Assembly (NCBI GenBank): GCA_049724395.1
Contig: JAUGWO010000160.1
Span: forward strand, 1 to 64,000
Source of the DNA: Spongospora subterranea f. sp. subterranea
Taxonomy: Eukaryota > Endomyxa: Phytomyxea > Phytomyxea > Plasmodiophorida
Length of the DNA stretch: 64,000 nt
Direction: 5' to 3'
Part shown: one piece after another, positions 46,083 through 57,939 of the stretch
Numbering within the stretch: the stretch's first letter is position 1
Layout: each line of letters starts with the position of its first letter
Made by a program: the position numbers and the translations under genes
Notes under the pieces: model-generated
Told to the model about the DNA's origin: nothing
Databases searched by the model: none
The model's input: the letters and a program-made list of their open reading frames with translations, nothing else

Positions 46083-49022
46083 CAGTAAATTTTTTTGATA
46101 AGGCCCCACGGCCTTGAATCGGGGTTTGGTATCATTCATGAACAATTTCATGCCAAAATGCCTTATCATTTGGAATTATTTGAGAATTTTTACTTGCGAT
46201 TTTTTAAAATATGAATAGGACCCAATACCAATTTGTTCTCCAAAATTATCTGTTCCCAGCGATTCCTGTGGATCCAAAATCTCTTTGATTAGAACCACAA
46301 TACAATCTTGTGGAACCTCATGTCCATGTACTGTTGCCCGGTCAGGACACATGATACCACGTAGCCATGGCTCCTCGTTAAAGTTTCAGGATAATAACAC
46401 TCTTTTCCTCAGCTGGGTCGCTGTGAGAGGAAACGAGTTACCCTGAACTAACTCGACATCCGAATCGTCTCCTTCAGAAAAATTTGACTCATCATCCGTA
46501 AAACTGCTCTCAGAACCAGACACATCGTCCTCTGATGAAAGATTGATGATGAATTTGGGTTGCGGTTCAAACCGATATTCAGGTAGACCCTGTATGTTGA
46601 TTCGATTAGGCTGGCCATCGATTCTTAAAAGGCAGCCTGTTTTCTCGAAGTATCGATGAACGCGACCAAGCTTGATTATTTCGTCAAAGGCGTTCCCAAC
46701 CCACTTCGTAATTAGGATACGACGCTCTCTAGCGCTGAATTTCCCATCAGTCCACTTGGATAGAAAAGCGGGGTTTTCAAGTTCTTTGTCGAGTTGAAGA
46801 GCGACATGATACTTCATCATCCGTCCAGCTCCAGCATCGACTACAGTATTTAGGTCATATTACTGTTTACAAATGAGTAATTTACATACTTGGTTGAATC
46901 ATATCTGTAACGTTTGGAGGGAAGTACATTAATTTGCCCAACTTCTCCATTGAACTGCAGAAATCAGAGTTTTGATGTGCATCTAGGTTATCACACAGAA
47001 ATAGGCGGCTTTTTGCACGATCCTTTTGGAAAACAGGGTCTTGTAGATATAATTTCGCGATATTGATTGCTGTATGCCCGTCTACCCACGCGTTTGCCTG
47101 AAACAGGACACTTACGCGAGGATCCTAAAGAAAACAATAAATCACATGAATTTCCACTTTTAATCTGAAAATGCGATAAAGCACCCAATCACTGGTTTCG
47201 CTCGAATTCATAATCATGGTCCCGGCACCTCGAAAGATGATTATAGGCTTTGGTTGCAACGCTTGAGAATCCGCACAAAGAGTCAGATGCAAGGTGCATT
47301 GCCGTTTTTCATAACCCGAACGTGGCTGCCGAACCCAAACACGCTCAGCACCCTTATTGTCTACTGTTCTTTTATCACCTTCACAGATGAAAGGCAATGG
47401 GACCTAGGAGACACGAGTTAATAGCTGGTTCTCGCATTATGTGCTCGAGCACCTGGTCAAAGTTGAATATCGAGGATGGCTTGTAAAAACCCATACTTGG
47501 TGTCAACGGTCGGAGACTGAGAAAATTGCGAAAACAAATTCTGATGAAACTTGAAAATCGCGGGACTGCTTTGCGATGCTGCCAATTTCTTGTGATTGCT
47601 CCATCGACGGATTGAGAACCCTTGTCGGAGGAGAAACCCAGAATAATACCAGGAACGAGAAAGCTGAATATGATCAACATGTTGATCGGGAATCAGAGTA
47701 CGTATTTTCCTCAGTTGGCGAGCACGGGATATGATCCAGGTTTTATTGGCTTTTAGGCCATTAAGACGACGTTGTCGCACCTCGCGTCCCAACTCTTCCT
47801 CTAACCTTCTGAGATGAATGAGCCAAGGACGATTGAATAGCCCTCGTTTACGTGAATTAGAGGAGCAGCTCGCAATGTTTCTGATTTCAGAAGCAGACTT
47901 GACCCACTTCGTCAAAACATCACTGGAAATCCCTGATGAATTACTCACGCTGCGTACTGCCTCAGCCCGTGAAGACATCTCTTTTTGGAGAATCTCTATA
48001 TTCTCTAAAATTTCAGACTTCATCCCGTAACTGTACCGACGGCGGCGTTCTTGACCTCTGCTGACGTTTTTCCTAATCGGGACCTCACCTTCATAATCTA
48101 ACAAATTCCAAAACATGTTCGTTGACAAGGGACAATCATCATTATCAAAATTCCTCAACCTTGCATTATAGAGTGCGTTTTTCGATGTGCAATCAGCGCT
48201 TGAGCCGTTTGAAGGGATTTGTTGCAGTCAGTACACTGATGTCTATCTCGAGCGAAACGAGGGCAGTTTTGAGAGACAAACTGTTGGCCACTGGCTTTCG
48301 CTGTCAAAATTGATGGGCCAAAGAAGGCGTGCAAACTTGTCTGCTGCAGAAGAGGCTTACGAGGCTTACTGCAACCTTTGAGAAAGGAATGTTACTCATT
48401 TTGCCTGACGAAAATATACTGTGCGCACCTGAAGGTACTGCTGGTGAACTTTCAGCTTCCGCTTTGCTGTAATTGTGTGAAATTACATCATGATGCACTA
48501 AAATGTAAATCAAACGGGTACCCGGGTTGCCAATGACCAAGAATTATTTAACCTGACGAGACAGTTACGGCGACCCCATTTTCTGCCGATAAATTTGAGG
48601 CATTGCTAGGTAGCATTGCTGCAGACAGCTTCTCAATCGAGATTGTCTTGAGAGTTTGGAACTCTTCAGCAGTGATGAGTCCGTTGGCATGCAAATCTGC
48701 CAAATCCCGGATTGCAGCTACAATGGATCCTGACATTGAAAGGTATGACCAATATTCAACTGTTGTCGGGTTTTGAGGGACGACTGGATTTCGGAATCCG
48801 GAGATTTTATTAATAGAATTCTGATTGACGACTGACGTTGGTACAAGAGCTCCCAGCACAAATTTAATCAGTTTTTGTGATAAGACCCCTATCTGCCCGC
48901 GTTTTGGTCAGTTTTTATGATAAGACCCTGTTTTTCTCGTCAAAAATCGGCCTTTGGGGTCTTAAACCCTTTTTTTCGGGGTTCGGGCCTTATCATGAGA
49001 ATGCTTATCAAAAAATTTACTG
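46083..49022 (-). mobile_element. pogo-family DNA transposon, nearly complete, 2.94 kb
   Basis: Ends are CAGTAAATTTTTTTGATAAG at 46083 and its near-exact inverse CTTATCAAAAAATTTACTG ending at 49022, with TA at 46081-46082 and 49023-49024, as expected of pogo/Tc1 insertion. Minus-strand coding parts in order: a SHOCT-like segment (IRDLADLHANGLITAEEFQ, 48.55-48.86 kb), a C2H2 finger (QCTDCNKSLQ...HRKTH, about 48.2 kb), a DNA-binding/HTH region (47.46-48.16 kb), and DDE blocks: IFNFDQV (47.45), ANAWVDGHTAINIAK (47.08), FLCDNLDAHQN (47.0) and PPNVTDMIQP (46.9), ending in an acidic tail at 46386. Several GT-AG introns join the frames. One apparent frame shift near 47.54 kb makes this copy probably inactive. 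Confidence 0.85.
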
Positions 49023-49122
49023 TAGCACCTATTTTGTTGTCTTGAAAAAAATTTCGCGTCCGGTCCGTGGACACCCCATGTACGCGAAACAGTACTTCAA
49101 TTAACAATTGTTCGGCAATCAC

Positions 49123-49330
49123 TCACAGCGACACCTCCCCTATTGGTGTTGAGTCTATCGAACTACATGATCGGAGATTGTGACCAGAGCGGAAACATAG
49201 ACCACAAACACGTTGTCGTCGTTCTGCATTCTCGAAACCAGAAGGATCTCTCCGTGTCCAAGGTACAGGACCCAACCGAGCGACAAACCCTTGAGGTCGT
49301 CCTCGAGCGGTAACTTGTTCTGGAAATGCA
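49123..49330 (-). mobile_element. MULE-like zinc-knuckle fragment
   Basis: The minus frame reads RRQRVCGLCFRSGHNLRSCS, a CCHC knuckle of the CGxCxxxGHNxRxC type that closes many MULE/FAR1 transposases. It is preceded by RGRPQGFVARLG. It is a short fragment that abuts the Harbinger piece at 49323. Confidence 0.5.
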
Positions 49331-50315
49331 ATCGAGAGAATTTTTGGGATACTGAAGCGTAGGTTTCCCATAATCGTCCAAGCTCCAGAGTTTTCTCTTG
49401 AAATGCAGGCGCATTTGTTCATTGCGTGCTGTGTGTTCCACAATTTTATACGGATGTCTGGTGGCGCGGGGGATCTAATCGAGCAACCGGTACGTCTGAT
49501 CTGAATTTTCGCTTATAAACTGACTCTCTTTTCATAGGCTGACCTGGCAATGGAGAAATCTGCCACTGTAGCCGATATTACCTCCGAAACAGTGTCCGAA
49601 TTTACAGAAGCATCAACCGAGGAAAAGATGATGCGGGACGGCATTGCAGCAGTAATGTGGTGTCAATACCAGAGTATTTTGGATTATCGCCAAACTTTAA
49701 TAAATTTATTCCATAGTCAACTCGCTTTGCAACCAAGCGTCCCTTAGTTTGCCTGGAGCCATGGCGGTAAAAAGAGCTGCTTTGTTGGCGTCCAACATCA
49801 AATTGAAAGCTTTTATCATATCCGGTTCAGAAAACCTGTAAGATTCTTGGAGAATCTTTAAGCTCTTTTTACCGCCATGGCTCCAGGCAAACTAAGAGAC
49901 GCTTGGTTGCAAAGCGAGTTGACCATGGAATAAATTTATCAAAGTTTGGCGATGATCCAAAATACTCTGGTATTGACACCACATTACTGCTGCAATGCCG
50001 TCCCGCATCATCTTTTCCTCGGTTGATGCTTCTGTAAATTCGGACACTGTTTCGGAGGTAATATCGGCTACAGTGGCAGATTTCTCCATTTCCAGGTCAG
50101 CCTATGAAAAGAGAGGCAGTTTATAAGCGAAAATTCAGATCAGACGAACCTGTTGCTCGATTAGAGCCCCCGCGCCACCAGACATCCGTATAAAATTGTG
50201 CAACACACACCACGCAATGAACAAATGCGCTGCATTTCAAGAGAAAACTCTGGAGCTTGGACGATTATGGGAAACCTACGCTTCAGTATCCCGAAAATTC
50301 TCTCGATTGCATTTC
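49323..50315. repeat. Harbinger head-to-head palindrome, about 455-bp arms
   Basis: Bases 49323-49778 are repeated, inverted and about 95 percent identical, at 49861-50315 around an 82-bp spacer. Each arm holds the same transposase C-terminus: NAIERIFGILKRRFP, FSLEMQ, then in the left arm CCVFHNFIRMSGGAG, an intron of 48 nt, and a tail exon MEKSATVADITSETVSEFTE. The left arm is coded on plus and the right arm on minus. Confidence 0.9.
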
Positions 50316-50715
50316 GCATTTGTGAATGTCTCAAGTTGTACAACTCTTTCGCTGTCTGGGGCCTGTGAATCTTGATAAAGATAACGAGAACACGCATGTG
50401 ACAGACCTCATATTGCCCTGCTTCCATTCGCGGAGGTGATATCGCACCCCGCGGTAAGGGGTCATCACTTCCGTCGTTAGAGCGTAACCAGCGTCTCCCA
50501 GATCAAACTTGCCTTTAGGAGTGGTGAAACCTTTTAGACGGGCATCCGACAGCGCTGTTGAATCTGCTGCAGACTCCTCCCAGCCAGCTAGAATGTAGGT
50601 AAAACAAAGGTCCTGTTGCAATAAATACCAGAGAGTTCGCTATGACAGAACTCAAAAAGATGAGTCGAACTTGGAAAGAGAGGGGGCTGACGCGCGCAGC
50701 CCCCTCTTCTTCCAC
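49861..50715 (-). mobile_element. PIF/Harbinger transposase, 3' part
   Basis: On minus, from 50621 downward: FTYILAGWEESAADSTALSD, then GKFDLGDAGYALTTEVMTPY, then RGVRYHLREWKQGN, a short intron (about 50350-50410), then PQTAKELYNLRHSQMRNAIE and RIFGILKRRFP. These are the hallmark blocks of the DDE_Tnp_4 nuclease (LAGWEGSA.DS, DAGY, PYRGVRYH, LRHS..RN..ER.FG). The N-terminal part and the first catalytic Asp region are missing. A GC-rich hairpin at 50680-50706 (GAGGGGGCTG with its inverse) marks the broken upstream edge. Confidence 0.75.
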
Positions 50716-51056
50716 CGCATTTGTAGATATAACGACGGTTTTGAGCTCAATGTGTCGGTACTTATGTTGTCAGACCCTCATGTGTAGATGCTAGCCTTGT
50801 GTAGTTGTTCTGATTCCTACGGCAGTGTGTATTCTTATCACAGCATTGAAATCCGGAACGGAAGTGTACTGAGGTCCGCAAAGGGACTGTGCACTGTGCG
50901 GCTACCACTGGAGCAGGAGTTATTTTTGAATGGAGTGGGTAGTCCACGCGTGGATAAACGTCTGTCGGCAATATATCTGACTCTAGTTGGTGGGTCGTGG
51001 GTCATTGGCTCATTGCTCATACGACCGAACATTTTCATAACTCGTTTTAAACATCA

Positions 51057-52518
51057 ATGAATTCTTCGACTATCTTAATTGTCGCCGTTACGGCACTGTT
51101 TGCTCTATCATCCTCAGTACTGGTACTTGTCACTTGATGCCAATGAATTTGCACCTATCTCACCATAATCAAAACTCTAAGGTGCAGCATACGGTTTCCT
51201 CAACGAGTGCAACTGTAAGTTGCACAATTGTTCACCAGTGGGAGTTCAGTCAATTGCCCATGGCCATTAGGATCAGGAACTGGCCGAATCCCAAAATGGC
51301 AACCATCAACTGTCTACTGAACATGTCAACATTGACACATCAGAGGTCAATACAGCCAAAGTACAGTATGAGGTTTAGTCATTTGACCATCTCCTTCAGG
51401 ATCAGGAACTGGCCGAGTCCCAAAATGGCAACCATCAACTGTCTAATGAACATGTCAACAGTGACACATCAGAGGTCAATACAGCCAAAGTACAGTATGA
51501 GGTTTAGTCATTTGACCATCTCCTTCAGGATCAGGAACTGGCCGAATCCCAAAATGGCAACCATCAACTGTCTAATGAACATGTCAACAGTGACACATCA
51601 GAGGTCAATACAGCCAAAGTACAGTATGAGGTTTAGTCGTTTGACCATCTCCTTCAGGATCAGGAACTGGCCAAATCCCAAAATGGCAACCACCAACTGT
51701 CTAATGAACATGTCAACAGTGACACATCAGAGGTCAATACAGCCAAAGTACAGTATGAGGTTCAGTCGTTTGACCATCTCCCTTAGGATCTGGAACCGAA
51801 TGAGATTGTTGACCCCACGATATTGGTTGGATTGATTATTACTAAGAAACCCATTTATCTGACAACTGTGGACTGAAACAGGGTTGCTTTGAATTTGTCG
51901 ACCAAGCCGAAAGTCCAAAACAGGTATAATTCCTGCAGAGACTTCCAGTTGGGTTTGATCATTTTCATCCTTTCCAGGTCATTAAGATGGCAAATTGCAT
52001 TTTACGAATTCAGAATGAATTTTCTCAATTCTGGGACGAAATTGTATGACAGTTTCAGCCAAGAGTGTAGAGTCTGAAGTTTAGTCATTGACCATATTCA
52101 TTAGGAGCTACAAGGGGTTGATGAAGGTCGTTTTGACTCCCTGATCAGGGTTGGATTATCTATCGCTATAAAAGTTCAATTCATCTGACAATTGTGATCT
52201 GTCAGGAGTTCAGAAAGAGTGAGGCATGTGCCCAAATGATTTGTCAGGTATATATTCTCAAGAAACATCGAATCGGGTTTTTTCATTCTCATATTTTTTA
52301 TCTATTCAGTTGCGAAACATGGGTTCACCAATCCTGAATGGACTCATAAGTATTTTTGAGGAATCCGATGTCAGTACAGCCGATCAAGTATGGTGGTTCA
52401 TGATAAATTCTGATTGCCGGTTTATTATTAGGACGAGGAAGACGAAGACCAATATCCACCTACTGATGATCATTCCTTGGATTTTAATCATGAACCCTCA
52501 TTATTCCTATTTATCTGA
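51057..52518 (+). CDS. micro-exon secreted protein, gene A, 13 exons
   Basis: Exons: 51057-51116 (signal peptide MNSSTILIVAVTALFALSSS), 51182-51214, four 102-nt copies at 51271-51372, 51400-51501, 51529-51630 and 51658-51759, then 51787-51825 (DLEPNEIVDPTIL), 51882-51923, 51978-52043, 52105-52149, 52206-52247, 52310-52387 and 52432-52518. Every internal exon is divisible by three and every junction is phase 0. The four repeats (DQELAESQNGNHQL...AKVQYE, 34 residues) are separated by 27-nt introns GTTTAG...CAG; other introns are 44-65 nt. The last exon (DEEDEDQYPPTDDHS) is acidic; one extra C near 52497 shortens it relative to gene B, where the matching frame would run on to about 52600. AATAAA lies at 52596. 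No known domain; a secreted repetitive acidic protein. Confidence 0.72.
51271..51786 (+). repeat. four tandem 129-bp exon-plus-intron units
   Basis: Each unit is one 102-nt exon plus one 27-nt intron. Units differ by only a few bases. Because 129 is a multiple of three, the alternative frame (RIRNWPNPKMATINCL) is also open throughout; the exon reading is preferred because it matches single-copy homologues in genes C and D. Confidence 0.9.
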
Positions 52519-52668
52519 TGATCCTCATGAGGAAACCTTTGCCATCATAATACTTAATATGTTTCATTCTCTTCACCCTCATTTTTTCATAAATCAATAA
52601 ACTGACCTCGATCGCTTCACTAAACCTTTCACCTAAGGGTCTACAGTACAGTGTCTTTATTTGTTTTG

Positions 52669-53280
52669 TCATCGGAATCGTTCATTAACTGCATAATAAG
52701 CCATCGCCAACGTTTTCCTGATGTCGTCAACGGTCCCAACATACGATTTGCCTTTGATAATCATCGATCCAATTGGCGAACACTCTTTCGCTGAGCAAAA
52801 TTGAATACCAATATTGATGAGTTGGTGTTTCCCGCTTCGGTGAACGTTAGTTGTTTCAACCTGGTTGACATCTGTGTCTAATTCTAGTTCAAAAAATGTT
52901 CTTTAGACGTGTTTGCTTGGTCACAAGCTCATCGTTCCTTCGAAATTCTCAATCCGCCCTTAACCAATCACCAAATTGGAGTCGTTTAGGCTCAATATAT
53001 TAAGCCATACTAATAACACGCATTGCCCACAAAAGGCCCATCAAAGTTCAATGGAAAACAAGTTTGTGTTTGTTCAGCAAAATAGTGATGAGCAATAACG
53101 TGATAAAATAGAAACTCAGAGAATGCAGAAAGTAATGCACTCTAGTAATCGTATCAACATTTTGGGTTGTTTTAGAAAATGTAGTGGAGCTACTATTGAA
53201 AATAAGATGTCCCTGAACCGATCAGCAACGCGAGAGCTATATCTACTCGATCGATGTAATGGAAGCGAGAATTCTGATTG
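52669..53280 (-). CDS. partner gene converging on gene A, partial model
   Basis: Minus 52890-52669 reads LINIGIQFCSAKECSPIGSM, then KGKSYVGTVDDIRKTLAMAY, YAVNERFR and stop, with an AATAAA at about 52661-52656. Further upstream on minus (53235-53050) is the hydrophobic block shared with 41330-41560. Related 3' ends (DNIRETLTMQ; GIRKTLSDRK) occur on plus at 57732-57797 and 61240-61306, converging on genes C and D. The family is unknown to me. Exon joins between the hydrophobic block and the last exon are not resolved. Confidence 0.4.
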
Positions 53281-54319
53281 TTGAGGTTAATCAGGTCGGG
53301 GCACATGACCGTCTATAAACAACGGAAATGTGTGTGTCAGCACGACTTGTTCCAGAAGTATTGACGGGCGGCCATGTCCGTTGCATGCTCTTCTGCGACC
53401 GTCAAATGCCCCTAAACACTGAAAATCCTTTCACCCTGTACAAAAGTGATCTGCATTCTGTCTAAGCTCCTGCTATATTTTCGTTTTTTTACCGTGTCCT
53501 TGGACCGAGCCGATCTGGTGATTAAGAAAACTGAGTTTCCAGAACCGAGATTAGTTGGTGGTGGCGAATTGCAAATTGATGTTAGAAATATATGTGAAAA
53601 TTCAGGATAATATTTCAGGGGCAGTAGTTGGTCGATCGAATAACAGCAAGGGGATGCCTATCGTCGAGGGATTCAACAGCTTCCAACAGCGCCGCCCGCA
53701 TTGAGGGGCATTTTGATGAATTCATTGGTGACAAACTCAATAGAAATTGAAATGGTTTCAATAAGAGTCAGTAATCGACGCTGCCGAAGATCGTTCCGGA
53801 AAACACCAACTCTTGTTGGCAGCGGATTACCACTGGATTGTTTACCGACCCCCTAATCTGTATCCTGCATTGGTTTTAATCGCTACATTTTACGAGTGGG
53901 CATTACTCTAATCTCGCCATCCAGTGGTGCCGCCTTTCAGGACCCGACGACTATACATCGTCCATGGCCCTTGACTTCCTTGAATCAACAACGCCTGTAG
54001 CCACTGCTATTTTGCCTGATCCACCAAAGGCAATCATTCAACTGATGAAGAAAAGCAAGCTGGAAAGATAGCACTTTCCGCTAGAATATCCCATTTTTGA
54101 GGTGATTTTGTGGTGGAGCTGTTCGATTAAATTACCGCTTGATACAACTCATCAATTTTCGTACAACCTTTTATGCGAATATCATGAGCACTGGTCAGGT
54201 GTATGCATCATACACCGGTGATTGACACAAGCCCACCCCTTGGCCAAAACGACAAATGAAGTAAATGGTAGAACGTAGAACCTGTATTAATTGCCGGCAG
54301 GATCACTGGTTTAGTGACG

Positions 54320-54700
54320 TATTATGTGAAAACAGTTGTGCTCGAGTCGCCGTATTCGTTCGGGTCGTGGTCCTTCGGCCAATGTCTTTTTTGTGATTGC
54401 GTTATATTCATTTGTGTTAGGTCTGTAGTACCCATATCTACGCTAGGGCCAGATGACGATGACTCGTCATCCGGGCACAAACTCATATGTGTGTGATAAG
54501 GACCTTCACTATACGTTGCTCAGCAGTCTGATCCCGAACAATGGTATAGTGTGAGGTTGAAATCATCCGACCCACTAAAACCCCGAAACCCATTGGGGCA
54601 CAGGAAAAATTCCTTTTGCTGCAGGACATGTCGCCTTCATCGCAATCCTCTGGAATTTTTTGAGGAATTGTCTCCTCTTGTAATGTACCTGTCCTCAAAT
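54320..54700 (-). CDS. possible spliced gene, weak
   Basis: Minus frames read IPEDCDEGDMSCSKRNFSCA (54483-54698) and, in another frame downstream, LCPDDESSSSGPSVDMGTTD to a stop near 54325. The composition is protein-like, but I could not find a frame-consistent junction. It could be another member of a lineage-specific family. Bases 53280-54300 contain a stray copy of the CTCGCCATCCAGTGGTG flank (53.94 kb) and otherwise nothing recognised. Confidence 0.2.
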
Positions 54701-55045
54701 AAAACAGCCTCTTCGTATTGCTTTGTTCAGAATTCGATTCATTTCTGCCGGATGTGTCCTAGGGCTGCGCAGGGTAGCTTGGTGCTCTACAGTCTCTATA
54801 TGTTCATTAAAGTGTCGGCATCAGTCAGACACTTCCATTCTCAGGTTCTTCAGAATGCAAAGCATACTGGTATCTCTTGAGCAGTGCCTTGATGATGGAC
54901 TTTATTATGGAGTATTCGACGATTGGACTTGAATTCGATCAAGTTTTTCCCGAGCATCCGATGACAAGACAAAACAGACAAAGACACTGGACCCTTTGGA
55001 GAATTGTTCAATGACGCGAATGAAGTCTCTTTATTGAAAATTAAT

Positions 55046-56232
<1,187 letters not shown>

Positions 56233-56294
56233 CGATGTTGATCGAGATGAATCTATTGCGATATATAAAAAGAGTACTGTATGAGAGACGTAAG

Positions 56295-56360
56295 CCACCT
56301 GGCGCCAGCATGACCCAGAGGAGAATGGCCATGCGCTGTGACGCCATGGCCGGTTATGTT
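56295..56360 (-). promoter_or_regulatory. upstream module shared by genes B, C and D
   Basis: On minus, the segment TCTGGGTCATGCTGGCGCCA lies 60-75 bp upstream of the gene B start. The same module is found upstream of C (59214-59290) and, diverged, D (62583-62625), and as an orphan at 59665-59757. A second shared block, AATAGATTC...TCGATCA, adjoins the ATG. Conservation in non-coding DNA across diverged copies suggests a promoter. Confidence 0.45.
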
Positions 56361-57731
56361 ACATTATAACTCGGATTGACTGTGAAGATTGGGTTAGGAG
56401 AGTCTATGAGACTTGAGATTGTTCTGAATTGTCACAGAGTGTCGATGTTGCCGACCTTCGTTGTGTTTGTCCGGTAACCAAATCGATGATATTGCTGTGG
56501 AATACAACCGATCTTTGACACTCGAAGTCGGAACAGTGAACCTGATCCATGAACTGACAAGTGTGTATCCTATTCGTATAAACACGGTCAGGTCACTTTG
56601 GTGAGGAGCAAGAGCTTATGGACTTGATCCGTTCCTGCTTCACTAGATTGCTCACATCGGCCCATGTCAGAAACTTTGATTCTGCAGTCACCAGTTCCCT
56701 GAGTGTGACAAACCTAGAGGTTCGGGTAATAGAATGGCAACTTTGATATTGGACTTTGACAGTAATGGTTAATGAACATTCGTGTTCGTTCGGATATCAT
56801 CGAATCAGTTGTCAGATTATCCCATCAACTACTTTGAATATATGAACTGGCCATCTCAATGTGTTATCGTATAAGCATCTCTCAGATAATGGCAATAAAC
56901 AGGTAAAATTCTGTCACTCTCGCCAGATGGTGACAATGATCACTTCAACACACTCACTTTTACAAGTTTACGGTTTTCAAGGTTACGGTTTTGAACTTTG
57001 ATTCATCCACCTGACAGCTTTTATAGATGCTCTTATGGGAGTTGTTTTGGGTTTCATTCAGTTCCTGAGCCTGAAATTTTTTTGCAAGTTATCAAATGTT
57101 GACAAGCCCGGCTCATGTTGATTAATGACGTGACCCTATTTACATAATTTTCTTGTACTGAAGATGATAGAGCACTCGCGTGTCGTGACTTGATGTATGT
57201 TTATTATCGTGCCCCTTTGTGACGATAACATGGCATCTATCCTATCTACCCCGGTTACAGTATTTAACGTTGACCGCAAAGGTTGAGGTGATTTTGGCCA
57301 GATGCGATTAGACGTCACACAATCGACGCTTTTGAAATAACGATGGTCCTAATGCAGCCGTTAAATTGCACTGAAACGAACTTGTGGCGCCATTCCATTA
57401 ATGGATGGTAAATCCGCTGTCTGGGGAACAGGTTACGTATTTGTAATGATTTCGTGATAGCTATATTTTCCACCTAGAAAACATCGTCAGATAAATCTGG
57501 ATTTGGCTAATTCTCTGTTGTCTGCGCAGACGCTGTTGCCGCTTAAGGGCTTCAGATTATGCCAAGGAAAAAACCGGGTTTTACGCCCTCGAGAACCACA
57601 ATTTACGCATCAGTGACGGTTTATTTCTTCAGTTATACAATCGTTCTAAATATATATCTGCAGATCTCTCAGCTTCAGTAATTGGCCTAGAAAAATACGA
57701 TTTCGTTTAGTTGGTCAACGCGACGACGCCC

Positions 57732-57797
57732 ATGAGGACCATCACTGACAACATCAGGGAAACGTTGACAATGCAAAGTTTTGGCGGATACCCCTGA
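57732..57797 (+). CDS. 3' end of a partner gene converging on gene C
   Basis: A short plus frame (MRTITDNIRETLTMQSFGGYP, stop at 57797) resembles the last exon of the partner gene at 52.7 kb (VDDIRKTLAM) and the one at 61.3 kb. Only this end is recognisable. Bases 56360-57730 hold no other supported feature. Confidence 0.3.
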   Translation: MRTITDNIRETLTMQSFGGYP

Positions 57798-57939
57798 GCT
57801 ATTCTGATGCCAAGATAAAACAAAATTGACTGTTGAATTTTTCATGAAATTTAATTAATTGGTTAGCGACGCAATCAAATGCATTTTATTGATATATCCC
57901 CGAACGACAAATCGATAACAGGATGACGAGAGCACTCAC

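Noticed and set aside
51134-51835. A 233-codon frame running through the 129-bp repeats
   Set aside because: It is open because the unit is divisible by three. The phase-0 exon reading matches single-copy homologues in genes C and D, whereas this frame does not continue in them.
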